From: Flavobacterium sp. Leaf82
GTDB lineage: Bacteria > Bacteroidota > Bacteroidia > Flavobacteriales > Flavobacteriaceae
NCBI RefSeq assembly: GCF_001422725.1
Contig: NZ_LMMA01000023.1
Coordinates: 213,593 to 277,592 of the forward strand
Direction of reading: 5' to 3'
DNA: 64,000 nt
Part shown: piece by piece, positions 18,307 through 28,399 of the stretch
Layout: every line of letters starts with the position of its first letter
How positions within the stretch are numbered: the first letter of the stretch is position 1
The notes under the pieces: generated by a model
What the model was told of the DNA's origin: nothing
Databases searched by the model: none
What the model saw: only the letters and a program-made list of their open reading frames with translations
Made by a program: the position numbers and the translations under genes

Positions 18307-18525
18307 TTAATAATTTTTAGTTCTAAAATAGTTGATTAAATAGTTCTCAAATTCTCCTCTAGCCCGATCGGTTAAATCAGAATCATATTTAAATTTTAAT
18401 AAAACATCAAAAGCTTTATTTAAAACATTTATATCCAGTCCATCTATTTGAATCTTCTCTAAGAATTCTTCTTTGGCAAGAATGGTATTGAATTCTTCAC
18501 GTAATGAGTCATTTAATGATTTCAT
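18307..18525 (-). CDS. Small helical hypothetical protein between helicase and DndD
   Basis: About 72 aa from the ATG at 18525, one base after the helicase stop. An ATG at 18543 inside the helicase gene would add six residues. 'LREEFNTILAKEEFLEKI' and 'VLLKFKYDSDLTDRARGEF' are amphipathic helices; the end is Tyr/Arg-rich. No family is recognised. Small proteins at this place in Dnd-like operons may act as DndE-type accessory subunits, but there is no motif support. Confidence 0.6.
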   Translation of the reverse strand: MKSLNDSLREEFNTILAKEEFLEKIQIDGLDINVLNKAFDVLLKFKYDSDLTDRARGEFENYLINYFRTKNY

Positions 18526-18526
18526 T

Positions 18527-20791
18527 TTATTTATAATTTTCAAGTTCTTTGTTAGCTAATTCGTATATATCAATATCAAGATCATAACATATCTGTTCAA
18601 GACTTTTTAAACAAGAATCTTTATTTTTACTTAAAACAGAAAAGTTAACTAATCTTTTTAATTCGGATAAAAATATATTCTTTTCAATCTTGGATAGTTT
18701 TTCATCGGTATTTGTGTGGTCTATTATTGGTTTTACAACCAAATCGTAAATGATAGCATGTTCTTTACCTTTAAAATTTCTTAGAACCCTACCTCGTCTT
18801 TGTACATATTGTCTTGGATTTCCTGTTGATGAACAAAAGATTGCATATTTTGTTTGCGGAATATCAACTCCTTCGTCTAAACACTTCATTGCTAATAAAG
18901 CATCTAATTTTTCACCTTTAAATTGCTCAAATATCTGATCTCTATTTTTGGTTTCTCCTGTGAATTTAGCCATTCGCAATCCAAAATTATTATATAGTAT
19001 ACTAAGATATTGATCAATTAACTTGTCATTATCACTTTCAATATCAAAAATAGCATTTTCATTTTCAGCATAATCAACTTCTATACCTTCCGGCACGTAT
19101 ATAAAGGCATTATTAAAATTTTCTTTTCCAATTCCTTTAACAATGGATATTAACTCATCTATTTTTCTTGAAGCTTTATGAATTATATTTTTCCTTTTAA
19201 TCAATAAATTATTGACATAATCAGATTCTCGATACCTACCTGTTTCTGGATCAATATACTTCAATAATTCCTTTGAAATTTTCAAATATTCATCCTGTTC
19301 GCTTTGCTCTAAATTTACAATTTTAGGATAATAATAATATTTACACAACACCCCATTTTCTATTGCAGTCTTCATATTATACTCGTACGTATATTCATCT
19401 TCAGATGTAGAAAAATATTGAGCTAATATTTTATTACCCACATCATCAAATTGTCTTTCTGGAGTAGCCGATAATCCAATACGTTTATTAATATAGTTAG
19501 GTAATACATTTATAAAACCTTGTGATCCCATAGTATGGGCTTCATCGGCAATAATTGTAATTTTATCAAAATCATTCTCAAAATTATCTTTAAATATTGT
19601 TTGAAAATTCACTCCCTTAAAAGTAGCATACGTTGTTACTATTGCGTAGTCAATATCTCGTTTAAAAACGACATTTTTACCAATACTTTTAAGTTCTTCT
19701 TTCCATCCACTATTAATGCTACAACATATAATTGTATTCTGAAAATTGAACTTATGCTTCACTTCATCAACCCACTGTTTTGCTAAAGCAGTAGTCGGTA
19801 CTAAAACAATGAATTTATAATATTTATTCTCACCGAAGTCATTCAAAACACAATTCAATGACGTAATGGTCTTTCCAGTTCCTGTTGCCATTGCAAAAAG
19901 TCCTTTCCGATCATTAGAAATCCATTTTTGATATGCTTCCATTTGATATGGACGAGGACCTTCTACAAAAGGAAATTTAGGATATCCCTCTTGTTTTTCA
20001 AACTCTTCAATTTTTGCTATTGCAGAAATGAATGATTTTTGAATTTTAGAATTATTAAATATTTTATCACGTTTAGCTAATAATTCTTTTTCTTGAATTA
20101 ACAATTCATGAATATTTTTATCACCAAACTCTTTTTTAATTGCGGCTTTAACGTCTTCAATACTTAAATATTCTACAAAATCTGCTTTCTCGGTAAATAT
20201 CTCTTCAAAATATTGATTCTGTCTTCTTATAAATTTATTTGATCTTCCATTTTCCCAAGACATAAAACAATCTAATTCTTCTAAATTTTCTAATAGTCCG
20301 TAAGCTGTAAAATTACATGATGATTTAAAACCAATTGTGTTTTCTCCATCAGTAAAAATACCTGATTTATAGTGTGAAATTCCTTTTCCTTCTTTTGGTC
20401 TTATAATTTTTATTTCTATCCTATCATTAGCTATTAACCATGCAAAACATTCAAAAAAATGTTTTCCGTATTCATCTAATGACTCTTTTAATTCTTTGAC
20501 ATTATTAAAATTATAAACTGTTGAAAATGCTTCTTTTTTCTGGCCTTTTTCAATTGCCTTTTTATCTTCTTCAGAAAGTATATTATTTATAACTGCTCTC
20601 ATTTTTCCACCAGAATAAATGAAGTTAGCAAAACCTAACGACAAAACATTCAGAGCTGATGAACTAAAATAACCTAACAATAAATCAAATGATGTACTAT
20701 TACACAAAGCATCCAAATAAAATTGTAATGGTTCGTCTTCACTACCTGTTTTATAATCTCTATCTTCTGCCCAAAGAATATTTTTTAACAT
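18527..20791 (-). CDS. PLD-like domain fused to superfamily 2 helicase
   Basis: A 754-aa protein. An N-terminal PLD-type half shows 'ISHYKSGIFTDGENTIGF' and 'SSCNFTAYGLLENLEELDCF', with the HxK core but a degenerate D. The helicase has 'ATGTGKTITSLN' (about 300), 'ADEAHTMG' (about 413), 'IGLSATPE', 'KCLDEGVDIPQTKYAIF' and motif VI 'QRRGRVLRNF' (about 665). This is the layout of type III-restriction-like and DISARM/Dnd-associated helicases, in which the PLD part may cut DNA. It is eight bases downstream of the cysteine desulfurase and part of the same operon, so it is a likely restriction or DNA-remodelling component. Confidence 0.75.
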   Translation of the reverse strand: MLKNILWAEDRDYKTGSEDEPLQFYLDALCNSTSFDLLLGYFSSSALNVLSLGFANFIYSGGKMRAVINNILSEEDKKAIEKGQKKEAFSTVYNFNNVKELKESLDEYGKHFFECFAWLIANDRIEIKIIRPKEGKGISHYKSGIFTDGENTIGFKSSCNFTAYGLLENLEELDCFMSWENGRSNKFIRRQNQYFEEIFTEKADFVEYLSIEDVKAAIKKEFGDKNIHELLIQEKELLAKRDKIFNNSKIQKSFISAIAKIEEFEKQEGYPKFPFVEGPRPYQMEAYQKWISNDRKGLFAMATGTGKTITSLNCVLNDFGENKYYKFIVLVPTTALAKQWVDEVKHKFNFQNTIICCSINSGWKEELKSIGKNVVFKRDIDYAIVTTYATFKGVNFQTIFKDNFENDFDKITIIADEAHTMGSQGFINVLPNYINKRIGLSATPERQFDDVGNKILAQYFSTSEDEYTYEYNMKTAIENGVLCKYYYYPKIVNLEQSEQDEYLKISKELLKYIDPETGRYRESDYVNNLLIKRKNIIHKASRKIDELISIVKGIGKENFNNAFIYVPEGIEVDYAENENAIFDIESDNDKLIDQYLSILYNNFGLRMAKFTGETKNRDQIFEQFKGEKLDALLAMKCLDEGVDIPQTKYAIFCSSTGNPRQYVQRRGRVLRNFKGKEHAIIYDLVVKPIIDHTNTDEKLSKIEKNIFLSELKRLVNFSVLSKNKDSCLKSLEQICYDLDIDIYELANKELENYK

Positions 20792-20798
20792 CTTAAAT

Positions 20799-21917
20799 TT
20801 AATTTATCTCGATCTGTATCGCATTAACTAATAAATCTATTTGATTTTCCGTTATCGTTTTGTCAATAGATATTCTTATACACTGATTACAATCAAAATC
20901 AGTTAATCCCATTGCTTTTAAAACATGTGAGTTTTCAATAATTTGTGAAGTACATGCAGAACCATTACTCACCAAAAAATCCACACTTTTTGATATGAAT
21001 ATTTGAGAATTTAAACGTGGTACTAAAACATTTAAAATATTGCAAACGTTGTGTTTTTTATTCCCAATTTGCTTAAATCCTGATATTTTATTTAATTTTT
21101 GAATTAAATACTCACTTTTAGCGTCAATTATGGCTGTATTTATTGCTAGTTCACTCATGGAAATTTCACACGCTTTTCCTAATCCAACTATAAAAGAAGT
21201 ATTATATGTACCAGCTCTTAATCCATATTCTTGTCCTCCACCATGAAGCAATGGAACTAAATCTATTCCTTTTCTTTTATATAAAACACCAACTCCTTTT
21301 GGACCGTTTAATTTATGTCCACTAAAACATAACATGTCAATATTGTCTTTTTCAACATCTACTACGATTTTACCAACGGCTTGTGTTGCATCACAAAAAA
21401 AAGTAATATGATTTTTTCTTGCGATGGAACCAATTTCTTTAATTGGTTGTATAACTCCCGTTTCATTGTTTACATACATAATACAGACCAAAAATGTATC
21501 AGCTCTTATAGCATTCTGTAAATCATAAATCGAAATTAGACCATCTTTATCTACATCCAAATAAGTAACTTCAATACCTTTTGTTTCTAAATATTCACAT
21601 GTTGAAAGAACAGCTTTATGCTCAGTCTTAACTGTAATAATGTGATTTCCTTTATCATAATTAGATTCAACAAAACCTTTTAAAGCAAAATTTATAGATT
21701 CAGTAGCACCTGATGTAAATATTACTTCATTTTCACTAGAATTTATTAAATGTGCAACTTGTGATCTTGCAATATCTATTGATTTTTTTGCTCTTTTACC
21801 AAAATCGTGATTGCTCGACGCGTTCCCAAATATATCTGTTAAATAAGGTAACATTGATTCAAGAACTCTAGAATCAATTTTGGTTGTGCTCGCATTATCG
21901 AAGTAGTTAATCTGCAT
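20799..21917 (-). CDS. dndA: Cysteine desulfurase (DndA/IscS-like)
   Basis: A 372-aa PLP enzyme of the NifS/IscS class. 'YFDNASTTKID' opens it; 'TEHKAVLSTCEYLE', 'VCIMYVNNETGVIQPI' and 'CDATQAVGKI' are cofactor-site blocks. The PLP lysine lies in 'SGHKLNGPKGVGVLY' (about 200) and the catalytic cysteine in 'SNGSACTSQ' (about 321). The short active-site loop is typical of group I/II enzymes used by Dnd systems. It would supply persulfide sulfur to the DndC-like protein. It is the first gene of the minus-strand operon; the role is inferred from the neighbouring dndC- and dndD-like genes. Confidence 0.85.
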   Translation of the reverse strand: MQINYFDNASTTKIDSRVLESMLPYLTDIFGNASSNHDFGKRAKKSIDIARSQVAHLINSSENEVIFTSGATESINFALKGFVESNYDKGNHIITVKTEHKAVLSTCEYLETKGIEVTYLDVDKDGLISIYDLQNAIRADTFLVCIMYVNNETGVIQPIKEIGSIARKNHITFFCDATQAVGKIVVDVEKDNIDMLCFSGHKLNGPKGVGVLYKRKGIDLVPLLHGGGQEYGLRAGTYNTSFIVGLGKACEISMSELAINTAIIDAKSEYLIQKLNKISGFKQIGNKKHNVCNILNVLVPRLNSQIFISKSVDFLVSNGSACTSQIIENSHVLKAMGLTDFDCNQCIRISIDKTITENQIDLLVNAIQIEIN

Positions 21918-22171
21918 TTAATAATCTTTTTATATACAATAATACGAAAAAGCATCGGAAAGAAAATAAGGAAAACCGTAAAGAAAAAACCGTATTCAAA
22001 ATCAGGTATTTTTACGTAAGTTTTTTTAATTATTTCAACTACAATTATCCTCAATATGTTCTAACTAACTGAACTACTCTCTTAGTCTATGTTTGCCTGA
22101 AAAGCTTAAAGTAGAATTTCTTTAATTTATAAACAAAAAAATCTGAAATTAAAAATATCAGATTAAAGGAA

Positions 22172-24955
22172 TTAACTTTTCAAACTCTTTATAACTGCAA
22201 TTTCAAGATCTCCAATGAGTTTGGAATTACTTAAAAGAAATTTATAGTCAATACTACATCTAAAATCAGCATTTAGCATTAGAAGTTTAGCTTCTTTAGC
22301 TCTACTTGTGCTTTCTATTACTTTTTTATGATCTTCATAAACTGATTCAAGAAAAATTCCAGGACTTGGTATAAACTTTAAATTTTCTAAAACATAATCT
22401 TCATCCATATCCTTAATATCCTTTGTACGTTCAATCAGAGCTATACAATAGTGTTCTTTATATTTTGGATTTACAGCTCTCTCTAACTGTGATATTGCAA
22501 GTTTTATTGAATCCGTATTTCCATGTCTTACCGACTTCATTTCAATATAAAATGATTGTCCAGTTACTGGATTAGTAATTCTAAAATCATAAGATCCGCC
22601 TCCTGCATAAACAAAGTTAACATCATCTAAATTAATTTTTTCGACAATTAATCCTAAATGTGCTTTTTCAAATGCCGTTTTAAATAATTTTTCCACATCG
22701 CTGCCGATTTTTGATTTAGTGTCAAAATCTCGTTTTTTTTCTCCTTCTTCACGTGCTATGTCCATTACGTGCGAAGGTATTTTATCAGGAAACAGCTCAG
22801 CTAATTCTTTAAGCTGATTTAGATTTGCGCCAGATTCTATTATGCTGATTATTTTCTTTACCTCAGAAATACTTTCCACAACTTTATTTAATTCAGCTTC
22901 AGTGACATCTGACTCTGCAAGTCTAAGTAATGAATCTTGTTTACCGCTATCACGAATTGTAATTGCTTTTACTCTTTCTTCTTCATTAAAACTTTCCATA
23001 AAAAAATTAGAATACGAGCCATGAAATGTTGGGAAATAATTTGAAAGTTCTTTCCAATTAGGGAATCCTTTTACTTTCAGCCATTTTAACAGAATACTTA
23101 AACCTTCTAATTCATTTTTAGATAATCTAGAATTTCCATCTAATCGTATCCGGAAAATATCATCTATTTCTTTTGCTAAAGAATCCCATGTTTTAAATTT
23201 ATTAGCAGGCAATAGATTAACGACTTCTTTATTGATTACATCATTTAAAAGTTTATCGCGATAGTTTTCATTTTTCATTTTGTTGAAAACCTCAATCAAA
23301 TCATGATGAACTCCATTATCTGCATAAATTTCTGCATCTCTGTCTACAAATGTGCCTTCTTCTGATTTGCAAGGAATTATTTTATGCTTTGTAAGTAGGC
23401 CATTATCATTTTCTATTACATACTTTATAAAAACAGCCAGCCATTTAATTGTTTCTTCTTCATTCTTGTTAAGTAACTTTGAAAGCTGGACTAAATTTTT
23501 AGTCTCTTCTACTATTTTTACTGCTGCGTCTAATCTAAATGGAACCTGCTTAAATATTGTGAAATCTATATTTTTCAGCCAGTTTAAATATTCATGCCTA
23601 TTAGGTACCTGTCCTAATATTAAATCACAAACAGTATCATAAAAATCTAAATCTTTTGATTCTGTTTTATTTTCGGGAATGAAAGGAAGTTTTAGTTCAG
23701 AGTAGGAAATACTTTCCCCGTTACAATTAACAAATTTTACCTGATCGAGTACGATTTTGAAGTCTTTTTCAATATTCTGTTGAAACCATGAAGAATCATT
23801 TTGAAGTGCTTTTATTCTGTCACTCTTTAGTTTTACTAAATGATAGAGATTTCCAACTCTATCTTTTGACAATGTTTCAAGCAACTTTTGATATGCTTTA
23901 ACTCCATTTGATAAATTATTTCTGTTTTCAATATCATTATTTGAAATATTTATTCCATTTCTTTCTGTTTCTGGTTTAAACTTTTGGGAATTTATTGAAA
24001 CTGGAAAAGGAAATTTTTCTGAACCAATCATGGGAAGATATAAAAATAGTACAGCCATATTTTCCGGATATTCCAACACAAGATTATTTTTTATCTCTAC
24101 AGCAACAGTAACATCATCTTCTACAGCATACTTAACTTTTATATCTGGCTGGGGTACTGCATTTATTTCATAACCTATTTCACATAATCCAGACTGATCG
24201 TTCCTGCTTTTTTGATAAAAATAGCTTTCTTTTAAACTACCGTTATTTTGAATAAACTTAACCGATTTAAGTTTTGGTAGAAAAGTAAAAACTAATGGTA
24301 AAATTTTAACCGCATATTCAATACCTGATTTGGCAACTTCTTTTGGAGTTAGATTAGATAATCCTTTATTTAAATCATAAGTGAATTTTGTTTCAAAAGA
24401 TCCAGGCAAGTGCTCAGATGATACATACTTACTTTTAAACTGACTTTCTGAACTTTGAATCGAATCTATCAATTTAGGTTTAGAATTATATTGATTTCTG
24501 TCTAAGTCAAATTTAAATCTGTAATATACATTTTCTCTGTATTTGTCTTTGACCAAACCCTCAACAGTAATTAAAGATGAAAGTACATGAGTCGATATAA
24601 AACCACTTCCAAAACGTCCAATATAATCATCATCAATATCTTTGTCATCCTTATCTGAATCAGGTGTTATCAAATTTTCAACATCTACAAGTTTAAAGGG
24701 CTGACCATTATGCCGAAATATTAAATAATTCTCTTTATGCTCTAATTCTATATCAACTTCGGAATTAAAATCACTTGCATTTTGAATCAATTCCCAAAAC
24801 CACCTGTACTGAAGGGAATCTATTTTACTAGGTATAGGTTCCAATTTTTCCATCAGCCTTTTGGCCGGAATGCTTAACTTTTTTTCAATTTCAGTTTCTT
24901 TGATTTGGTCATCAAATGATTTAAACTCTGTATTCGATATTTTAACTTCTTCCAT
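22172..24955 (-). CDS. Sacsin/HSP90-like ATPase with C-terminal DUF3883-type nuclease domain
   Basis: A 927-aa protein. The N-terminal Bergerat fold shows 'WFWELIQNASDFNSEVDIE' (motif I, about 52-70) and 'YIGRFGSGFISTHVLSS' (about 109-125). The C-terminal end shows 'FVYAGGGSYDFRITNP' and 'SFYIEMKSVRHGN' (about 780-810), the D and E-x-K of a PD-(D/E)xK fold as in DUF3883. Large ATPases of this build occur in prokaryotic defence islands. It is transcribed alone, 254 bases upstream of DndA and on the same strand, so it might be independent. ATP-gated cleavage of invading DNA is inference. Confidence 0.7.
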   Translation of the reverse strand: MEEVKISNTEFKSFDDQIKETEIEKKLSIPAKRLMEKLEPIPSKIDSLQYRWFWELIQNASDFNSEVDIELEHKENYLIFRHNGQPFKLVDVENLITPDSDKDDKDIDDDYIGRFGSGFISTHVLSSLITVEGLVKDKYRENVYYRFKFDLDRNQYNSKPKLIDSIQSSESQFKSKYVSSEHLPGSFETKFTYDLNKGLSNLTPKEVAKSGIEYAVKILPLVFTFLPKLKSVKFIQNNGSLKESYFYQKSRNDQSGLCEIGYEINAVPQPDIKVKYAVEDDVTVAVEIKNNLVLEYPENMAVLFLYLPMIGSEKFPFPVSINSQKFKPETERNGINISNNDIENRNNLSNGVKAYQKLLETLSKDRVGNLYHLVKLKSDRIKALQNDSSWFQQNIEKDFKIVLDQVKFVNCNGESISYSELKLPFIPENKTESKDLDFYDTVCDLILGQVPNRHEYLNWLKNIDFTIFKQVPFRLDAAVKIVEETKNLVQLSKLLNKNEEETIKWLAVFIKYVIENDNGLLTKHKIIPCKSEEGTFVDRDAEIYADNGVHHDLIEVFNKMKNENYRDKLLNDVINKEVVNLLPANKFKTWDSLAKEIDDIFRIRLDGNSRLSKNELEGLSILLKWLKVKGFPNWKELSNYFPTFHGSYSNFFMESFNEEERVKAITIRDSGKQDSLLRLAESDVTEAELNKVVESISEVKKIISIIESGANLNQLKELAELFPDKIPSHVMDIAREEGEKKRDFDTKSKIGSDVEKLFKTAFEKAHLGLIVEKINLDDVNFVYAGGGSYDFRITNPVTGQSFYIEMKSVRHGNTDSIKLAISQLERAVNPKYKEHYCIALIERTKDIKDMDEDYVLENLKFIPSPGIFLESVYEDHKKVIESTSRAKEAKLLMLNADFRCSIDYKFLLSNSKLIGDLEIAVIKSLKS

Positions 24956-25408
24956 ACTATTAATTAATTGCTAACAAGATTTCTACAGTGGTTAAGTAAC
25001 TGTTATTTATATTTATATTGTTTTGTCTGTATAATTTAAAAGATTATTTTACCATCTTACTGCCAGTACTTTTGAGTAATAATTTGTGAGATATTGAAGT
25101 TTTTATCTTTTAATTACTTTACCAATATAGGATTTTTCCCAATACCTTTTTATTAATCAAAAGAATTTCTAATAGATTTATAACATCATATAGCCGATGT
25201 GACTTGTAATTAAAAAATCAGAATGTTAATCAGCAGGAATTTTGAATCTTATTTTTATTATAGTTATGAAAATAAGATTTCTGATATTGACTAAATTCAA
25301 TAATAAACTATAATCTTCTTAAAAGTGATAAAAATCAGGATCTCTATGAATCTACAAGTTTGGAAGATTTATTTTGACTTGAAAATTCATGCAATAGCTT
25401 AATGATTT
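24956..25408. other. Gene-free interval with one hairpin
   Basis: 453 AT-rich bases without a supported gene. AATCTTATTTT (25245-25255) and AAAATAAGATT (25269-25279) form a perfect 11-bp stem with a 13-base loop, placed downstream of the DUF1016 gene on the minus strand and upstream of the sacsin-like gene. Nothing else is recognised. Confidence 0.5.
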
Positions 25409-26377
25409 CTATTTCAATAATTCTTGCATTTTTTGCTGAAGTAATTGTTTGTCCGGAAGCTGGATTTTGTATTCAGCTACCATAGTAGAAGAAAGACTTC
25501 TATTGAGAGCATACTCTACTACTTTACTGTCCTTGTCGGTGCATAACAATATCCCGATGCTTGGATTTTCATTGGATTTTTTAACATCACGGTCTAATGC
25601 TTCCAAATAAAAATTTAACTGTCCTAAATATTCCGGTTTAAATTTATCTGTTTTTAATTCAAAAGCAACTAGACACTGTAATCCTCTATGGTAAAATAAA
25701 AGGTCAATATAAAAATCGCTATTACCAACCTGCAATTTATATTCCTGATCAATGAAGATAAAATCTTTGCCTAATTCCAAAATGAAATTCTTCATCTGCT
25801 TAATCAATCCTTGTTGTAATTCATTTTCACTGTAGGATTCAGAAAGATTTAAAAAATCAAAAATATAACTGTCTTTGAAGGTATTATTAATTTCAGAATG
25901 TATTTCTCGCACCACTGGTGCGAGTTTTGAATTTCCAATCATAGTTCTTTCAAAAAGACTGGATGAAATTTGACGCTCTAATTCTCGTTTACTATAGTTT
26001 TCTCTTTTTGAAAAGCTTAGATAAAACTCTCGTTCTTCTAATGTTTTACATCTAGAAAAGATAATCAGATTATTGGACCAGTTAATTTCTCGCAGCAGTG
26101 GTGCGAGTTTTGGCGTATCTTTATAGATTTCATAAAACTGCCTCATACGCCAAAGGTTTGCATCCGAAAATCCTTTTGAATCAGGCTCACTTCTTTGCAA
26201 AAAATCGGCCAGTTCTTTTACTACTGATTTCCCCCACTGTGCTGTTTCGATTCGATTATAAATGTATTGTCCAATATTCCAGTACAGATTAATCATTTCA
26301 GTGTTAACTGCTGAAATGGCTTTTGATCTGGATTGTTTTATTAATTGGATTATATCGGTAAATTGTTCTTGTATCAT
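25409..26377 (-). CDS. PDDEXK nuclease, DUF1016/YhcG family
   Basis: A 322-aa protein with the DUF1016 N-terminal pattern 'NLYWNIGQYI', 'WGKSVVKELADFLQ', 'GFSDANLWRMRQFYEIY', and the C-terminal nuclease core 'GNSDFYIDLLFYHRGLQCLV' followed by 'AFELKTDKFKPEYLGQLNFY' (about 210-248), which contains the D and ExK residues. YhcG-like proteins are predicted DNases common in defence and restriction contexts. It lies 22 bases downstream of the mobilisation gene MobC and so may be co-transcribed with the mob operon. Confidence 0.85.
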   Translation of the reverse strand: MIQEQFTDIIQLIKQSRSKAISAVNTEMINLYWNIGQYIYNRIETAQWGKSVVKELADFLQRSEPDSKGFSDANLWRMRQFYEIYKDTPKLAPLLREINWSNNLIIFSRCKTLEEREFYLSFSKRENYSKRELERQISSSLFERTMIGNSKLAPVVREIHSEINNTFKDSYIFDFLNLSESYSENELQQGLIKQMKNFILELGKDFIFIDQEYKLQVGNSDFYIDLLFYHRGLQCLVAFELKTDKFKPEYLGQLNFYLEALDRDVKKSNENPSIGILLCTDKDSKVVEYALNRSLSSTMVAEYKIQLPDKQLLQQKMQELLK

Positions 26378-26399
26378 TATTTCTAATTTAAATTTATTA

Positions 26400-28388
26400 T
26401 CACTTCTTAATTACTAAATGACTTAGTTCAATATCATTTAATAGTCTTTCCTTTTCAGCATAAATAGTATCCTTGATGTCCTTTTTTATCTGTAGGTAAT
26501 TGCGCTGTACCATTGCATTATCAACTTTACGAATAACAGGAATATCGACATAGTGATCCTGTTCTTTTTTTAATGCTTCATGGTCATTTACTATTTCAGA
26601 ATGAAATGTTTTGAGTTCAATTTTACAATCAGGATCATCGGCTACCATACCCACGAATTCACCAGAACTAAGTCCGGAAATTTTGGATGGAGGTACTGCT
26701 GATTCCAATTGTTTGGAACGGCTGATTGAAGTATCTCCACTATTAATCGAAAGGCTTTCCCTATCCTGCATTATTTTACCGAAACGCTCTGATAATTGTT
26801 TGGCAGTATCTCCTGCAACTTGTCCACTGACTACGTTTCCAACAATATTCATAATCACATCCGCCTGTTCTCGTCCATAGTCTTTACGCAGCTGGCTAAA
26901 ATCCTGGATACCCAAACAAGTTGCTACCTTATTGCTCCGGGCTGTAGCAATTAAGCTGTCCATATTGTTGAGGTAAATAGTTGGAAATTCATCGAATATC
27001 AGACTGCTTTTATGTTTGTTTTTTTGGTTTACCTGCTTTACCAATCGGTTTACATAAAGTGACAACACAGCTCCATATATCTGGATTTTCTGGGGGTTAT
27101 TACCCATACAAACGATCTTCGGTTCATCCGGATTATTAATGTCCAATGTGAAGTCACTACCCGATAAAACATAATACAATTGTGGAGAGGAAAGACGTGC
27201 CATGGCAATTTTTGCTGATGCAATTTGCCCCTCTAATTGGTCCATAACATTATTTAGGTAGGCATTCACAAAGGGATTAATAAGCACTTCAATTTCTTTT
27301 TCGGTTCTAAGCAGCGTAAAGAGACTATCATAATCTTCCTGCATGAGCTCAATTACATGGGGAAGTGTGCAGAATTCTCCGTCTTTGTATTTTCGTAAAT
27401 ACCATATTATGGCGGAAAGAAAATTAATCGGTGACTCTACAAAAAAATCACCCTGTCTTTTGATCCATTCCCTGTTGAGTCCCAACAAAATGGTACGTGC
27501 CGATTCTGAAGCATCTGTAATGTCACTCATACCTGACGGCTCTAACGGATTACACCGGTTAGTCCGGGTCAAATCATCAAAATTAATGACATAAAACTGT
27601 GGCAATTTCGGATAGTTATGTTTGTATTTAAGCCAAGTATTATAGACAATTTTGGTTAGGTCATCAAACTTGAAGTCATAGACAAACATGGTGAATTGTT
27701 TACGGATGTGCTGGGTAATGACATGGCGTATGACGAAATAAGATTTCCCAGATCCTGGTGTGCCGGAAACCAGCAATCCTCGAAAGGGATTAATAATGTT
27801 TATCCAACTGTCCCTTATCTTATCCTTTAAATGATAACGGGCCGGAAGGTTGATGGAATATTCATTATCCAAGAATCTTTCTTCCTGGGGGAAAGTTTCA
27901 TTTTCGTTATTAAAAATATCCTTGCTGTTGAGCCTGTTTTTTATAATACGAGATAATAGTGTACCTCCGGAAAGCATCAGAAGAAAGCCACTGGAAGTTA
28001 TGGTGATATAAGCAATTGCTGCCAGCATGAGTTCAATTTTCAGGTATAGTGAAAGACAACTTATAAAGTAAATAAGGAGACCTGTAATGATGTAAGCAAA
28101 AGCTGTTTTAGAACTCAGTTTTTCATCTTTTCTCCCTTTTGCTCCAATTAGTGAGATTAATAAAAATACTAGTGCAAAGAGTTTGGATTTATGAAAGTTA
28201 TTGAATAATCCAGTATGGTAAATATTGCCCATAATTTTATCACTAAATCCGCTGACCAGATGCCACTGCTGAAAGGCAGCATAGCAGTAATAATAAAAAT
28301 GGATTACTAAAATAATGATGCTGATAAGTCTTGTCATATCCAAGATCTTTCTAAGCGCCTGTTCGTTTTCTCCTGTCTGCATAGCCAT
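26400..28388 (-). CDS. mobC: Type IV coupling protein, TraG/TraD family (Bacteroidota MobC)
   Basis: A 662-aa protein. Four hydrophobic segments lie in residues about 12-145. Walker A is 'VSGTPGSGKSYFVIRH' (about 203-218) and Walker B is 'SSLIFDEFPTIYLNNMD' (about 457-473), followed by 'ATARSNKVATCLGIQDFSQL', the TraD/VirD4 signature. In Bacteroidota elements this protein is named MobC and links the relaxosome to the conjugation channel at the inner membrane. It lies 11 bases downstream of the relaxase gene in one operon. Confidence 0.88.
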   Translation of the reverse strand: MAMQTGENEQALRKILDMTRLISIIILVIHFYYYCYAAFQQWHLVSGFSDKIMGNIYHTGLFNNFHKSKLFALVFLLISLIGAKGRKDEKLSSKTAFAYIITGLLIYFISCLSLYLKIELMLAAIAYITITSSGFLLMLSGGTLLSRIIKNRLNSKDIFNNENETFPQEERFLDNEYSINLPARYHLKDKIRDSWINIINPFRGLLVSGTPGSGKSYFVIRHVITQHIRKQFTMFVYDFKFDDLTKIVYNTWLKYKHNYPKLPQFYVINFDDLTRTNRCNPLEPSGMSDITDASESARTILLGLNREWIKRQGDFFVESPINFLSAIIWYLRKYKDGEFCTLPHVIELMQEDYDSLFTLLRTEKEIEVLINPFVNAYLNNVMDQLEGQIASAKIAMARLSSPQLYYVLSGSDFTLDINNPDEPKIVCMGNNPQKIQIYGAVLSLYVNRLVKQVNQKNKHKSSLIFDEFPTIYLNNMDSLIATARSNKVATCLGIQDFSQLRKDYGREQADVIMNIVGNVVSGQVAGDTAKQLSERFGKIMQDRESLSINSGDTSISRSKQLESAVPPSKISGLSSGEFVGMVADDPDCKIELKTFHSEIVNDHEALKKEQDHYVDIPVIRKVDNAMVQRNYLQIKKDIKDTIYAEKERLLNDIELSHLVIKK

Positions 28389-28399
28389 GATTTCACGTT

